Shown: positions 24,005-32,984 of the stretch, one piece after another | How the letters are laid out: every line of letters begins with the position of its first letter | Position numbering within the stretch: position 1 is the stretch's first letter | Assembly: GCF_023229695.1 (NCBI RefSeq) | Contig: NZ_JALNYS010000002.1 | Span: 62,001-126,000, forward strand | Direction: 5' to 3' | Origin: Sulfuricurvum sp. | GTDB lineage: Bacteria > Campylobacterota > Campylobacteria > Campylobacterales > Sulfurimonadaceae | DNA length: 64,000 nt | Position numbers and translations under genes: made by a program | Notes under the pieces: model-generated | Databases searched by the model: none | What the model was told of the DNA's origin: nothing | The model's input: only the letters and a program-made list of their open reading frames with translations

Positions 24005-24462
24005 TGGCGCCACCTTTTGTTCAGTATGATACACCAGTAGAATATAAAACTCACTATGAAGTGAACTATTGCCAAAGACCGATTATGACATTTGACGGGA
24101 TAAACGTCTTTTTTGGAAAAGATAAATTTGAACATGCATTTTACGAGAGCAGTGACCGAAGAGGCTCAAAGGACACCTTTTCAGACGAACGGGCTAAACG
24201 GATTAATTGGATCAAAGATACACTTGAAAATCCAAATGCAGTTTTATATCAAGGTTGGGATTTTAAAACTAAACAATATAAGCCTGATGGAAGAGTAAGC
24301 GTTGTGTATGGCGATTTTGTCGTTGTGATTCGCTTGAGCTTAAATAAGAGTGGAGTACTAAAAGGAAATTTTGTCACTTGCTATGAAGCTGATAATAGTA
24401 TTAGCAAAATTAAAAGCTCACCACTATGGGATAAAAAAGAATGTTTGGATTATTTGAAATGA
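24004..24462 (+). CDS. Putative BECR-fold (barnase/EndoU/RelE-like) nuclease
   Basis: The ATG at 24004 overlaps the DUF3800 stop by one base; a TTG at 23998 is also possible. The 152-residue protein has the order of conserved elements seen in phage-type BECR RNase domains: an HAF-type helix (KFEHAFYESSDRRG), ERAKRINWIKDTLENPNAVL, a Tyr/Arg-bearing central part, YGDFVVVIRLSL and GNFVTCYEAD. The residues suggest an RNase, but the assignment is by pattern only. Tight coupling to DUF3800 suggests a two-gene module. The 249 bp that follow (24463-24711) hold no convincing gene. Confidence 0.4.
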   Translation: MAPPFVQYDTPVEYKTHYEVNYCQRPIMTFDGINVFFGKDKFEHAFYESSDRRGSKDTFSDERAKRINWIKDTLENPNAVLYQGWDFKTKQYKPDGRVSVVYGDFVVVIRLSLNKSGVLKGNFVTCYEADNSISKIKSSPLWDKKECLDYLK

Positions 24463-24711
24463 GAGTGATTCTGGTCGCTGATTTGCTACGCTGGTTCTGC
24501 GACCGAAACCTCGATAGATTCAACCACCGATGGGTAGTGAATTCAAGCCAGATAATAACATACATTCCTTGCGAATTCATTAAAGTGAATAAATTAGTTA
24601 AAGAGACAGTATGCGCCGAAATACCCAAGAATATTTCCAAAGTAAACTTCCCGCAATCAAGCTTTTTTAAAAGTTGGCTTCAATTTCGGAAGAAGACACA
24701 AGGAAACCCCA

Positions 24712-25134
24712 ATGTCCTATAAGCAATGGTTCGACGCCCACGCCCAAAAACACAAAGCGATTATGAACCGCCTCACCCACCTAAGCGATGAGGAGGTGAT
24801 CGAATATTTTCGATTCGAAAACATGGTTCAGCACGAGAGCGATTTCTGCCCCCTCTATGCAGAGAATAAAAAGTGCCACGATACCCCTGAGCTCAACTGC
24901 TACCTCTGTGCCTGTCCCAATTTCCGCTTTAACGACGCGGGATTTTCAATCGACGAGAATAAAACCCTCTTTAGCACCTGTTCCATCGAAAGTCCCGACG
25001 GAGATCGCTATGTCAGCGAAAAGGCGATCCACCAAAACTGTGCGGGGTGTATCGTCCCTCACCGTGAGAGCTACATAAAAAAAGTGTTCGATCGAAACTG
25101 GCTCACCATCATGAAAGAGGTCCCCTGTGAATAA
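24712..25134 (+). CDS. Cysteine-rich metal-binding protein of the cobamide operon
   Basis: Protein of 140 residues with an AAGGA ribosome site. After an N-terminal helical part (1-45), cysteines are spaced as in the cysteine-rich small domain family found in cobamide loci: FCPLY, KKCHD, NCYLCACPNF, STCSI, and NCAGCIVPH. At least eight Cys and two His could form Zn or Fe-S sites. In some archaea a similar Cys-rich domain is fused to the C-terminus of CobD, where metal centres support threonine kinase/decarboxylase activity. Here it is a separate gene overlapping cobS by 8 bases, so a role with CobD or the APH kinase is a reasonable inference. Confidence 0.75.
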   Translation: MSYKQWFDAHAQKHKAIMNRLTHLSDEEVIEYFRFENMVQHESDFCPLYAENKKCHDTPELNCYLCACPNFRFNDAGFSIDENKTLFSTCSIESPDGDRYVSEKAIHQNCAGCIVPHRESYIKKVFDRNWLTIMKEVPCE

Positions 25135-25873
25135 CTTCTATCTGGGGATCAAATTTGCCCTGAGCTATTTCACGGTCCTTCCGATCCGGTTTCGCGAGGG
25201 GGATGATCTCTCCCACCCGCACGTCCTCTCTTCGATGCTCTACGCCCTCCCCTTTGTGGGGATTCTCCTAGCAGGGGTCAGCATCGGGATATTCGAAGCC
25301 CTCGCACCGTTGGGGTGGCTCGCGGCGATCCTCGCCTCGGTCCTCTACATGGCGCTGTACGGATTTATCCACACCGAAGCCATCATCGACGTCGCCGATG
25401 CCCTCTACGCCGCCCACAGCGGAAAAGACCCCTATGCCGTGATCAAAGAACCCACCGTCGGAGCGATGGGGGTGCTGTATGGAGTGAGCTTCCTCCTCCT
25501 CAAAATCGCCGCCCTCTCGACCCTGCTGATGCACCATCTCTTTCTCCCTTTTATCGCGATTGCCGCCATCAGCCGTTTAGCGCTGATCGTTGTGATTCGG
25601 GTGGTTGAATTTCGCTCCTCGTTTGTGTCGCAGCTCAAAGCAAGCCTTTCGCCAATCCCCCTGATAGTCATGGTTTCCCTGTACGGAGCCCTCGGACTCT
25701 TCACCCTCTCGTGGCCGTTTGCGGGACTTTTGCTGCTGGGGGTCGTGATCGCCGTAACCACCGCGACGCTCACCCGCAAATCGCTCGGATTTCTCAACGG
25801 TGACGGTCTGGGAATGGCGCTTGAACTTGTCGAACTGATCTTGATTCTGGTGGTCGTGCGGCTATGGGTATAA
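25127..25873 (+). CDS. cobS: Adenosylcobinamide-GDP ribazoletransferase (cobamide synthase)
   Basis: Polytopic membrane enzyme of 248 residues that joins adenosylcobinamide-GDP to the alpha-ribotide to give adenosylcobamide phosphate. The N-terminal FALSYFTVLPI motif, HTEAIIDVADALYAAHSGKDPYAVIKEPTVGAMG (metal-binding Asp-rich loop) and the C-terminal LNGDGLGMALELVELILILV are family hallmarks. The start is GTG within the end of the Cys-rich gene. The stop overlaps cobC by 10 bases. Confidence 0.93.
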   Translation: MNNFYLGIKFALSYFTVLPIRFREGDDLSHPHVLSSMLYALPFVGILLAGVSIGIFEALAPLGWLAAILASVLYMALYGFIHTEAIIDVADALYAAHSGKDPYAVIKEPTVGAMGVLYGVSFLLLKIAALSTLLMHHLFLPFIAIAAISRLALIVVIRVVEFRSSFVSQLKASLSPIPLIVMVSLYGALGLFTLSWPFAGLLLLGVVIAVTTATLTRKSLGFLNGDGLGMALELVELILILVVVRLWV

Positions 25874-26379
25874 TTCTCCTTCGCCACGCCCCTCCCGCTG
25901 CGGAGTATCACGGGCGATACAACGGCCACACCGATATCCCCATCGATCCGACCCTCTTCGACGAAACCAAAATCGCCGCACTCGCACACCAAAAATTCGA
26001 CCGTATCTACGCATCCGACCTGTGCCGATGCACCGAAACACTCCGACGTATGGGGATGGAGCACTTTACGACCGACCCGCGCCTTCGCGAAGTGCGGTTC
26101 AAACCCTTGATCGAGGGAAAAAGCTTTGAGCAGATCGAACGGATGGAAAATTTCGACCCCCGAGCCTTGGAGTCCATGGAGAGCTGGCACGCGTATGTCT
26201 GCGACGAACCGCTGGAAATGTTTCGAGAACGGGTTCAGAGTTTTTTGGAGGAGCTTCCCAACGACGAAACCATTCTGATCTGTTCGCACGGCGGAACCAT
26301 CGGGATGATCCGTTCGCTTCTCGACACCACCCCGGCCTCCACCCCATTGGGGTATCTCGATCACCATTTTTTAGGGTAA
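25864..26379 (+). CDS. cobC: Alpha-ribazole phosphatase-like histidine phosphatase
   Basis: Histidine phosphatase superfamily member of 171 residues. The phospho-accepting His is in LLRHAPP (an RHA variant of RHG), followed by YNGHTDIPI, FDRIYASDLCRCTETL, the LREVRF acid region, and the second His in ICSHGGTIGM. In this operon it would remove the 5'-phosphate from adenosylcobamide phosphate (or alpha-ribazole phosphate). It is shorter than typical CobC (about 200). Last gene of the cobamide operon. Confidence 0.87.
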   Translation: MGIILLRHAPPAAEYHGRYNGHTDIPIDPTLFDETKIAALAHQKFDRIYASDLCRCTETLRRMGMEHFTTDPRLREVRFKPLIEGKSFEQIERMENFDPRALESMESWHAYVCDEPLEMFRERVQSFLEELPNDETILICSHGGTIGMIRSLLDTTPASTPLGYLDHHFLG

Positions 26380-26407
26380 AATATAGACTTCAATCCAAGG
26401 AGCGCGA

Positions 26408-28099
26408 ATGCGGCACGCACTGTTTTTATCCGTACTTGCCCCCCTCCTTTTCAGCGCTCCCCTCCCCCTTCAGTTTGTCGGTAACGAAAAAATTTCTTCC
26501 GATGCGCTCTACACGGCCATAGGGCTACGCAAACCCTATGTCATTGAAGTATGGGAAAAAGAGCCCTCCCTCGAACCGATTGCCGCAGCACAGAGTGCAA
26601 CCGCCATCTCCGCCTACTACCGTTCCAAAGGGTATTATCACAACAAAGTGGCCTCTAAAGTGAGTGATACCGCCATCACCATCATAATCGAAGAGAACAA
26701 TCCGATCAAAATTGCCGATATCCAGATCAATAGCCCTGTCACTATTGAATCGGACATCCTCCTCAAAAGCGGTGCACTCCTCGATCAGGAGAAGTTTGCC
26801 GATTCCAAGAGCCGCATCAAAAAACGGTACGGCGGAGCCGGCTACTGCAACGCGGAATTTAATTCCAAAGCCTGGGTGGATATCGAAACCGATCTGGCCT
26901 ATCTCGTCTTCGAAGCGATCCCCAATGAGAAGTGCACCTTCGGCGCGATCAGCGTCGAATCGACCCCCAATATCGACGGCACTCTCGTCGCCTCGATGCT
27001 CCGGTTCAAAGAGGGGGACCCTTATGATCTCGAAGCGATCCGCCTCAGCTACGAAACCCTCTACGCCCAGGAGGCGATTGCCCGTGTTTTAATCAATGAC
27101 AACGACCACAACGGCAGTATCGTCCCCATCGCGCTTGATATCGAAGAGGCCGAACGCCCGATCCGCTTCACCGCCGGTTTGGGATACAGCAGCGATCAGG
27201 GTATAACCGCCCAAACAGGGGTAAAACACCGTAATATTTTCGGCAATCTCAAGACCCTCTCTCTGGATGCCCGCTATTCGCAGATCATACAAGAAGCCTC
27301 CGGAACCTTCGGATACCCCCTTGCCAATCGGGGGGGATTAGGGGCATCCATCGGATACCGGAATGAATTGTTCGACGGATACAAAACCGAAAGTACCTAC
27401 GAAAAAATTACCGCCAAATACCAAGAAACCCCGACAGCGGCGCTCGTCGGGGTGTTATTCGATCGAATTCAGACCTATAATTCCACCGATATCGTCACCT
27501 TTCCCAACAATGTCCTCTTTATCACCTCTCCGCTGGGAGAGCTCAACTACGATACCCGCAACAAACCGCTCGATCCGACCAAAGGGGTATGGCTGAACGC
27601 AAAAATGACCGGTTCGCTCCTCACTCCGGTCTTCTCCGATGCGACCTATTTAAAATCGATCCTCTCGGGAGCCTACATCAAAAGTTTCGACACTCAGGTG
27701 GTGGGGGCAAAGCTCAAATGGGGTTCGCTTCACCTGCTCGATGGGCGTATCCCCTCCTCGTACCGGTTCTATGCGGGGGGGATGAATTCCAACCGTGCCT
27801 ATCTTTACCGGGATTTGGGGCCCAAAACCTCCAGCGGAGACCCGATCGGATTTGCCTCGTTAATGGAGGGGAGCGTCGAGTACCGTTTTCCTATTTACGG
27901 AGAATTCAGAGGGGTGTTATTTAACGATTTGACCTTTGTCTCAGACGTAACGATCCCCGATTACACCAAAGGGTATTGGGGAGTGGGAGGGGGATTGCGC
28001 TACGTCACGCCGATCGGGCCGATCGCTATCGACGTCGGAGCCGACCCCTATAACTTTTCCCAATACGCGATCCATTTTCGTATCGGAGAGCTGTTTTGA
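26408..28099 (+). CDS. tamA: TamA-like Omp85 family outer-membrane protein
   Basis: Outer-membrane component of the translocation and assembly module, which helps insert some outer-membrane proteins and supports lipid transport with TamB. The 563-residue protein has a signal peptide (about 1-18) and about three POTRA domains (about 20-235). A 16-strand Omp85 barrel follows, with the RFYAGGMNSNRAY segment (lid-loop region, a variant of the (V/I)RG(Y/F) motif) and a final GPIAIDVGADPYNFSQYAIHF strand. The ATG has an AAGGAG site. It overlaps tamB by 4 bases, which supports TamA rather than BamA. Confidence 0.88.
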   Translation: MRHALFLSVLAPLLFSAPLPLQFVGNEKISSDALYTAIGLRKPYVIEVWEKEPSLEPIAAAQSATAISAYYRSKGYYHNKVASKVSDTAITIIIEENNPIKIADIQINSPVTIESDILLKSGALLDQEKFADSKSRIKKRYGGAGYCNAEFNSKAWVDIETDLAYLVFEAIPNEKCTFGAISVESTPNIDGTLVASMLRFKEGDPYDLEAIRLSYETLYAQEAIARVLINDNDHNGSIVPIALDIEEAERPIRFTAGLGYSSDQGITAQTGVKHRNIFGNLKTLSLDARYSQIIQEASGTFGYPLANRGGLGASIGYRNELFDGYKTESTYEKITAKYQETPTAALVGVLFDRIQTYNSTDIVTFPNNVLFITSPLGELNYDTRNKPLDPTKGVWLNAKMTGSLLTPVFSDATYLKSILSGAYIKSFDTQVVGAKLKWGSLHLLDGRIPSSYRFYAGGMNSNRAYLYRDLGPKTSSGDPIGFASLMEGSVEYRFPIYGEFRGVLFNDLTFVSDVTIPDYTKGYWGVGGGLRYVTPIGPIAIDVGADPYNFSQYAIHFRIGELF

Positions 28100-30990
28100 A
28101 CCCGCACGTCCCCCCCCTGCCGGAAAAACGGTTCTCCTCACGCAAATGGCTCCGATGGATCATACACCTCTTCGTGGCACTCCATTTTCTCCTGATCAGT
28201 GCGATTCTTATCGGAGCGTTGATCCTCTATCTCCTCTTTCGTTCCGATGGGCTGGCCATCATCAATGCCTATCTTCTCGAACCGCTCGGGGTACACTACA
28301 AAACCGCCAAAGGGAGCTTGCTTGAGGGCTTTACCCTCTATGAGGTCAAAACCCAAAAGCTGGAAATCAAATCCCTAACGCTCCACTACAGTCTAACCCG
28401 GATTCTACAGGGGAAACACACCGTCGATTCGATCCGCATCGACGGTCTTCGAATCCATACGGAAGATTTTCTCAGCGACAGCTCCGCACCGTGGCCGTTC
28501 CCCGTTTTTGCCCTCAAAAAGGTGGACCTTACCAATCTCCAGATTATCAGTCCCTATCCCATCACTCTCAACATACAGGCAAAAAACGGCACCTATGACG
28601 GGAAGTCGCTCAATTTCTCCTCCATTCGTGCAACGTGCCAATCGCTCTATGCTGACGCTGCCCTGGAGGGGGTTGTGAAAGATAACGCCATCCAGGGATC
28701 GGGGCTCCTCTACCCCAACGCCAAAGCGCTGGAACCCTATTCGGGAAAATTTACCGATCTGCCCCCATCCCTTCGTGTCACGATCCATGAACTCTCCGAT
28801 AAACGGGCCGATCTCTCTACCCGGCTTGATACCCTGTTTCTCAAGCAAGATCCCCTTATCCATGCCACGGGGATCAAACTCCATTTCGATTACCGTTATC
28901 TCAACGACTATTTCGACAGCAGTATCGATTACCTTTTGCGCCGCAACAACGATACGATGGATACCCGCCAGCAGCTGCGCTACCGCTTCGACGGGACAAC
29001 CACCACCCTCTTTGAGGGGGCCATTACCTCCGCCCATCCCCTCCCCGCCCATCTGCTCTATGGAGAGATCACCGATACACCGGAAGGGATAAAAGGGAAT
29101 CTCACGATCGACGGCGGAGCAATCGCGTTTGCCAGCGGCGACTACGACCGATTCGTTTATAGGGTCCATTCGGCACACGAGACCCTCTCCTTTCTCCCCT
29201 TCCTCCCCGAAGTGCTCCAAAAATCGCCGTTGCAGCTTGAAGCGCACGGAGAGTACACCCTCTCCTCATCGCGGCTAGAGGGGTCTGCCCATATAGCCCA
29301 TAACCACGCAATTGCGGACGGAAGATTTGTCATTCAGGAGAATTTTCGCGATATCGACGGCAACCTCACCCTCCTCCCCGATGCCCCGACATGGAAAAAT
29401 TGGGGTCATAAACCGCCGGAACATTTCTTCTTTTCACTCCGTCAGGAGAACGAGCGCAACGCCGTTCAGCTCTCGGGAGACGCGCTGGCCCTCTCGCTCA
29501 ACGGAGACGATACGTTCATGGAGGGGTCGGGAAATTATCTGGGGAACTATTTTGATCTCAAAGCCTCCGTGCTAAATGAGAAATACGATCTGTGGATCGA
29601 TGCACTCACCCCTTCACTGTTTGCCTCCATTTCCAAAATCATGCCGCTGGAGCTGCACGAAAAAGAGTATTACGATGCGGAAGTACGGAGCAAAACCCAC
29701 CTCTCTTTCGACAAAACTCTCAAAATCGACAGTGAAATCACCGTTCCGTGGTACGCGGCGGTTATGGACTCCAAACGCTCCTTCAGCGGAACCGACGGCC
29801 ATTTGAATCTCGCCTATAGCGAAGGGAATATCACCGTCAGCTCCTACCGTTTCGACGTTGCGGACCACACCGTCGAGACTCAAAAACTCTCCAAACTCCA
29901 TCTTGGGGACACCAATGAATTGATCGTCGATCAGATATGGATCTACGATACCCTCCTCCTCACCGGGGTCATCCATCTGGAGGATCTGCGCACCTCCCTG
30001 CGGCTGCGATCTGAGCGATTCAGCTACAAAGGGCCCGAAGGGGAAGCCCACATGGCCGCCGATATCACCTTCGAACGCGACCGCGATGCCAACCAAACCC
30101 TCTTTGGCGAGCTCACCCTTTTGGATGGGGCGATCACCAATCTCCCGATTCAGCAGCTGAAAGTCATGGACGAAGACATCATCATCATTCAGGATGTCCG
30201 CCCTCCGACCACGACCAAACTCGCGATCAACCTCCACGTCATCTCACGCCGAGCGCTCCGCTACCGGACCAAAGAGCTTGACGTTACCTTTGTTCCCGAT
30301 ATTACCGTGTGGAAAGATCCTCTCGGCCCGGTAGAACTTTTGGGGATGGTCACCCTCCCCTCCGGAACGGCGACCACCGGAGGAAAGCTTTTCGAGATCA
30401 AACCGAGTGAAATCTATTTCGGCGGCGGCGTTCCGCTGAATCCGTATCTCAATCTGACGATCGGCCATGAGGTGGATTACAAAAAAATCTTCATATACGT
30501 CACCCATACCCTCGATTCGCCGATCTTTTTGTTCAACTCCGATCCGGTCATGAGCCAAAACGACATTATGAGCTACATCCTTTTCGGCGGTCCGGCAAAC
30601 ACCGGCACCTCTACCGTGAACACGGCCAACCGAACCGGCGATACCGGAACCCAGACGATCCGTGCCGACGCCACCAATTTCATGCTGGGTGCGGGGATCA
30701 AAGGGCTGATCAACGGTGCGACCAAAATACAGATCGATACGATGAACATCCTCACGACCCAAACCGGAGGGATGGGGATTGAGGTGGGTGCGCGGCTTAA
30801 TAAGGATCTCCGGGTACTCTATAAAAATGATACCGTCTCCAGCGTCTTGATCCAGTACACCCTCAACCGCTGGCTCCGCCTCGATGCCGACGTTCATGAG
30901 CTGGGGCAGGGGATCAAGGCGGTCTATATAAAAGATTTCGGCGATTTTTTCCCCCATAACCATGAAATGCCGTCCCCTAAAAAACCTTGA
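28096..30990 (+). CDS. tamB: TamB-like inner-membrane AsmA-type bridge protein
   Basis: Protein of 964 residues with one N-terminal transmembrane helix (about 25-50) and a long periplasmic part made of repeated beta-strands of the repeating beta-groove type. The C-terminal TamB (DUF490) domain has DPVMSQNDIMSYILFGG and ends with VLIQYTLNRWLRLDADVHE. It is shorter than E. coli TamB (1259). The start is a TTG overlapping the tamA stop (TTGA), with GGAGAG upstream. TamB proteins are thought to carry phospholipids to the outer membrane and pair with TamA. Confidence 0.9.
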   Translation: MNPHVPPLPEKRFSSRKWLRWIIHLFVALHFLLISAILIGALILYLLFRSDGLAIINAYLLEPLGVHYKTAKGSLLEGFTLYEVKTQKLEIKSLTLHYSLTRILQGKHTVDSIRIDGLRIHTEDFLSDSSAPWPFPVFALKKVDLTNLQIISPYPITLNIQAKNGTYDGKSLNFSSIRATCQSLYADAALEGVVKDNAIQGSGLLYPNAKALEPYSGKFTDLPPSLRVTIHELSDKRADLSTRLDTLFLKQDPLIHATGIKLHFDYRYLNDYFDSSIDYLLRRNNDTMDTRQQLRYRFDGTTTTLFEGAITSAHPLPAHLLYGEITDTPEGIKGNLTIDGGAIAFASGDYDRFVYRVHSAHETLSFLPFLPEVLQKSPLQLEAHGEYTLSSSRLEGSAHIAHNHAIADGRFVIQENFRDIDGNLTLLPDAPTWKNWGHKPPEHFFFSLRQENERNAVQLSGDALALSLNGDDTFMEGSGNYLGNYFDLKASVLNEKYDLWIDALTPSLFASISKIMPLELHEKEYYDAEVRSKTHLSFDKTLKIDSEITVPWYAAVMDSKRSFSGTDGHLNLAYSEGNITVSSYRFDVADHTVETQKLSKLHLGDTNELIVDQIWIYDTLLLTGVIHLEDLRTSLRLRSERFSYKGPEGEAHMAADITFERDRDANQTLFGELTLLDGAITNLPIQQLKVMDEDIIIIQDVRPPTTTKLAINLHVISRRALRYRTKELDVTFVPDITVWKDPLGPVELLGMVTLPSGTATTGGKLFEIKPSEIYFGGGVPLNPYLNLTIGHEVDYKKIFIYVTHTLDSPIFLFNSDPVMSQNDIMSYILFGGPANTGTSTVNTANRTGDTGTQTIRADATNFMLGAGIKGLINGATKIQIDTMNILTTQTGGMGIEVGARLNKDLRVLYKNDTVSSVLIQYTLNRWLRLDADVHELGQGIKAVYIKDFGDFFPHNHEMPSPKKP

Positions 30991-31028
30991 TATTTATCAA
31001 GGCAACCGGATCCGAATAGTGCTATACT
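30985..31028 (+). promoter_or_regulatory. FNR/CRP-family box and -10 of the hemerythrin operon
   Basis: A perfect palindrome CCTTGATATTTATCAAGG (30985-31002) contains the FNR-type core TTGAT-N4-ATCAA. A TATACT -10 box lies at 31023-31028. With a start about 7 bases after the -10, the palindrome centre falls at about -41.5, the classic class II activator position. The palindrome overlaps the tamB stop codon. A Crp/Fnr-family regulator responding to oxygen or NO is the likely input. Confidence 0.75.
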
Positions 31029-31049
31029 CCTAAAAAAAGAGGTGCCCTG

Positions 31050-31484
31050 ATGATTTTGGAATTTATGCGTGATGATCACCGCAGCTGTGATTGTTTGTAT
31101 GCTGATTGCGAGAGTGCGCTGCTGGCAAAAGAGGTTGAAAAAGGGAGAGACCTTTTTTCCCGATTTTCCGAAACAACCCTGCACCATTTCGACATGGAAG
31201 AGAGAGAGCTCTTTATCACCTTCGAAAAACGGACGGGGATGATGGGGGGGCCGACCCAGATGATGCGGTATGAACATCAGCAGCTGCGCAGCCTTCTTGA
31301 ATCGATGAAATTAGCGTTAAATGAAAACCGTTTCAACGATTTTTTCGGTATCGGAGAATCGATGATGATCATGCTTCAGCAGCACAACATGAAAGAGGAG
31401 CAGATGCTCTATCCGATGATCGACCGCGCATTGGGGAGTGATGCACAGCTGATGGTTCAAACCCTCAAAGCGATGGATCAATGA
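31050..31484 (+). CDS. Hemerythrin-like (HHE) domain protein
   Basis: Cytosolic four-helix protein of 144 residues with the metal ligand pattern of hemerythrin-like domains: His10, His46 with Glu50 (HHFDMEERE), His76 (YEHQQLR), His112 and Glu116/117 (QQHNMKEEQMLYP). Such di-iron proteins bind oxygen or NO or act in nitrosative stress and iron-sulfur repair. First gene of a three-gene operon, with overlap to the next gene (ATGA), behind an FNR-type box. Confidence 0.88.
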   Translation: MILEFMRDDHRSCDCLYADCESALLAKEVEKGRDLFSRFSETTLHHFDMEERELFITFEKRTGMMGGPTQMMRYEHQQLRSLLESMKLALNENRFNDFFGIGESMMIMLQQHNMKEEQMLYPMIDRALGSDAQLMVQTLKAMDQ

Positions 31485-31723
31485 TCCTCCTCGATACCCG
31501 CGAACTGGATCATCCTCTGCCGCTAGAGATGGCGGTCGATGCGTTTAAACGGTTGAGCGGTTCGGAGGTGATCCACATGGTGAACCGGCGCGAACCCCTC
31601 CCTTTGTATATCATCATCACCCAAAACGGCGGAAAATACCGCTCATTCAACGATGCGGACGGAGTCTGGCATATCTACATCACCCGGGATCTTGCCCTCG
31701 ATTTGGAATCCTACCGTGTTTAA
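31481..31723 (+). CDS. DUF2249 domain protein
   Basis: Small protein of 80 residues matching the DUF2249 pattern: LDTRELDHPLPLEMAVDAF at the N-terminus and a Pro-Leu-Tyr strand (EPLPLYIII) in the middle. The fold resembles TusA-like proteins, but the CxP cysteine is absent. DUF2249 genes recur with hemerythrin, Nor/NnrS-like and denitrification genes; the biochemical role is not established. It overlaps the preceding gene by 4 bases and the following one by 8. Confidence 0.85.
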   Translation: MILLDTRELDHPLPLEMAVDAFKRLSGSEVIHMVNRREPLPLYIIITQNGGKYRSFNDADGVWHIYITRDLALDLESYRV

Positions 31724-32984
31724 TCAAGGGTTGTCACTCGATCAGGCCCCCCCGATCTCCGTCGTCTTGCGCTTTTTCATGAGCGTCCCCTTATTCGGCC
31801 TACTCCTGAGCGCATTGATGGGGTTTGCCCCCATCGAAATCCTCACCCCAAACCACCCCTTATCGCTTGCCGCCATCCATCTGATGTTTCTGGGGATCAT
31901 TACAATGAGTATGATCGGTGCACTGTTTCAGATGCAAAGCGTCTTGGGGGGGCGTCCGATCCCCTATCCGGTCGGAAACGGCTGGATTATTCACACCCTT
32001 TTTACGATCGGCGTCCTCTCTCTGGCAGGGGCGTTTGTTTTTGATCTCCCCCCTTTGTTTGTCATTGCCGCAGTAATGCTGGGAGCCGCCGTCCTCTATG
32101 CCGCCAACCTCGTCCTCCCTCTCCTCTTCGGAGGCATCACCCACGATACCCTCAGAGGGATGAGACTCTCCCTGATCGCGCTCGCATTGACGGCTATTTT
32201 GGGGATTATCATGGCGGTCTCGTATGCCAATGCCACATTCTCCCCTTCGCACGATACGATCCGAACTTCCCACTATTCACTCGGGCTGATCGGATGGATT
32301 GCTCCCTTGATCATCGCCGTTGCGTTTCAGGTCGTCGAAATGTTTTACGTCACAACCCCCTATAGCCCCTGGTGCAAACAAAACGTTTTTCGGATCATCG
32401 CCGGGTCACTTCTGCTGAAGATACTTTTTCTTTTTTTGACACTCCCTTATCTTTGGGTCTTTGACATGATGGTAGCGGCATTGTTCACCGGATTTGTTGT
32501 CACGACAGCACTCCGGCTACGGATGCGCAAACGGCGTGTTAGCGATGTGAGTATCTGGTTTTGGGGGATGGGGATTGCCTTGCTTCAGCTCGCGCTGATT
32601 TTTCATATCGGCTATCTGTGGAGCGGTAACCTCCTCGCCGAATCGATCGCCCTGATCGCATTCTCCCTCTTTGCCCTCTCCATCATTTTAGGGATGATGA
32701 GTAAAATCGTCCCATTTTTAGTCTGGTTTCATCTTAGCGCACAAGGGTTCATGGATGCCCCCATCATGTCCAATGTTATCCCTCAAAATCGTTCGAAAGG
32801 GGTTTTTTGGCTCTTTCTCATTACCGCCGCTTTCGCCGTCATCTCGCCGCTTTATCCTCTCGCCTTGAGCGTCTCTGGAGGCTTTGGAGCCATGATGTTC
32901 ACTTTGCTACTGGCAAACCTTCTCGGCGCACGGCGTCTCTATCACCGCACCCTCACTCACGGAACCCGCTTTGAGCAGTTGTAA
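31716..32984 (+). CDS. Polytopic membrane protein, heme-copper-oxidase/NnrS-like
   Basis: From the GTG at 31716 (overlapping the DUF2249 end) the protein has 422 residues and about 11-12 hydrophobic helices. The frame is open further upstream, but that part overlaps DUF2249 and is hydrophilic. Conserved-looking intramembrane histidines occur in NHPLSLAAIHLMFLG, SHYSLGLIGW and VWFHLSAQG, resembling heme-ligand patterns in NnrS and oxidase subunit I relatives. The operon context (hemerythrin, DUF2249, FNR box) points to NO or oxygen-related function. I cannot assign it to one family with certainty. Confidence 0.7.
   Translation: MFNQGLSLDQAPPISVVLRFFMSVPLFGLLLSALMGFAPIEILTPNHPLSLAAIHLMFLGIITMSMIGALFQMQSVLGGRPIPYPVGNGWIIHTLFTIGVLSLAGAFVFDLPPLFVIAAVMLGAAVLYAANLVLPLLFGGITHDTLRGMRLSLIALALTAILGIIMAVSYANATFSPSHDTIRTSHYSLGLIGWIAPLIIAVAFQVVEMFYVTTPYSPWCKQNVFRIIAGSLLLKILFLFLTLPYLWVFDMMVAALFTGFVVTTALRLRMRKRRVSDVSIWFWGMGIALLQLALIFHIGYLWSGNLLAESIALIAFSLFALSIILGMMSKIVPFLVWFHLSAQGFMDAPIMSNVIPQNRSKGVFWLFLITAAFAVISPLYPLALSVSGGFGAMMFTLLLANLLGARRLYHRTLTHGTRFEQL

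Noticed and set aside
21451..24711. Prophage or transposon
   Set aside because: No integrase, transposase or structural phage genes are visible; only cargo-like genes and a cbiP relic support calling it an island.
24441..24722. Open frame of 93 codons between the BECR-like gene and the Cys-rich gene
   Set aside because: No start signals, overlaps both neighbours and shows no domain pattern.
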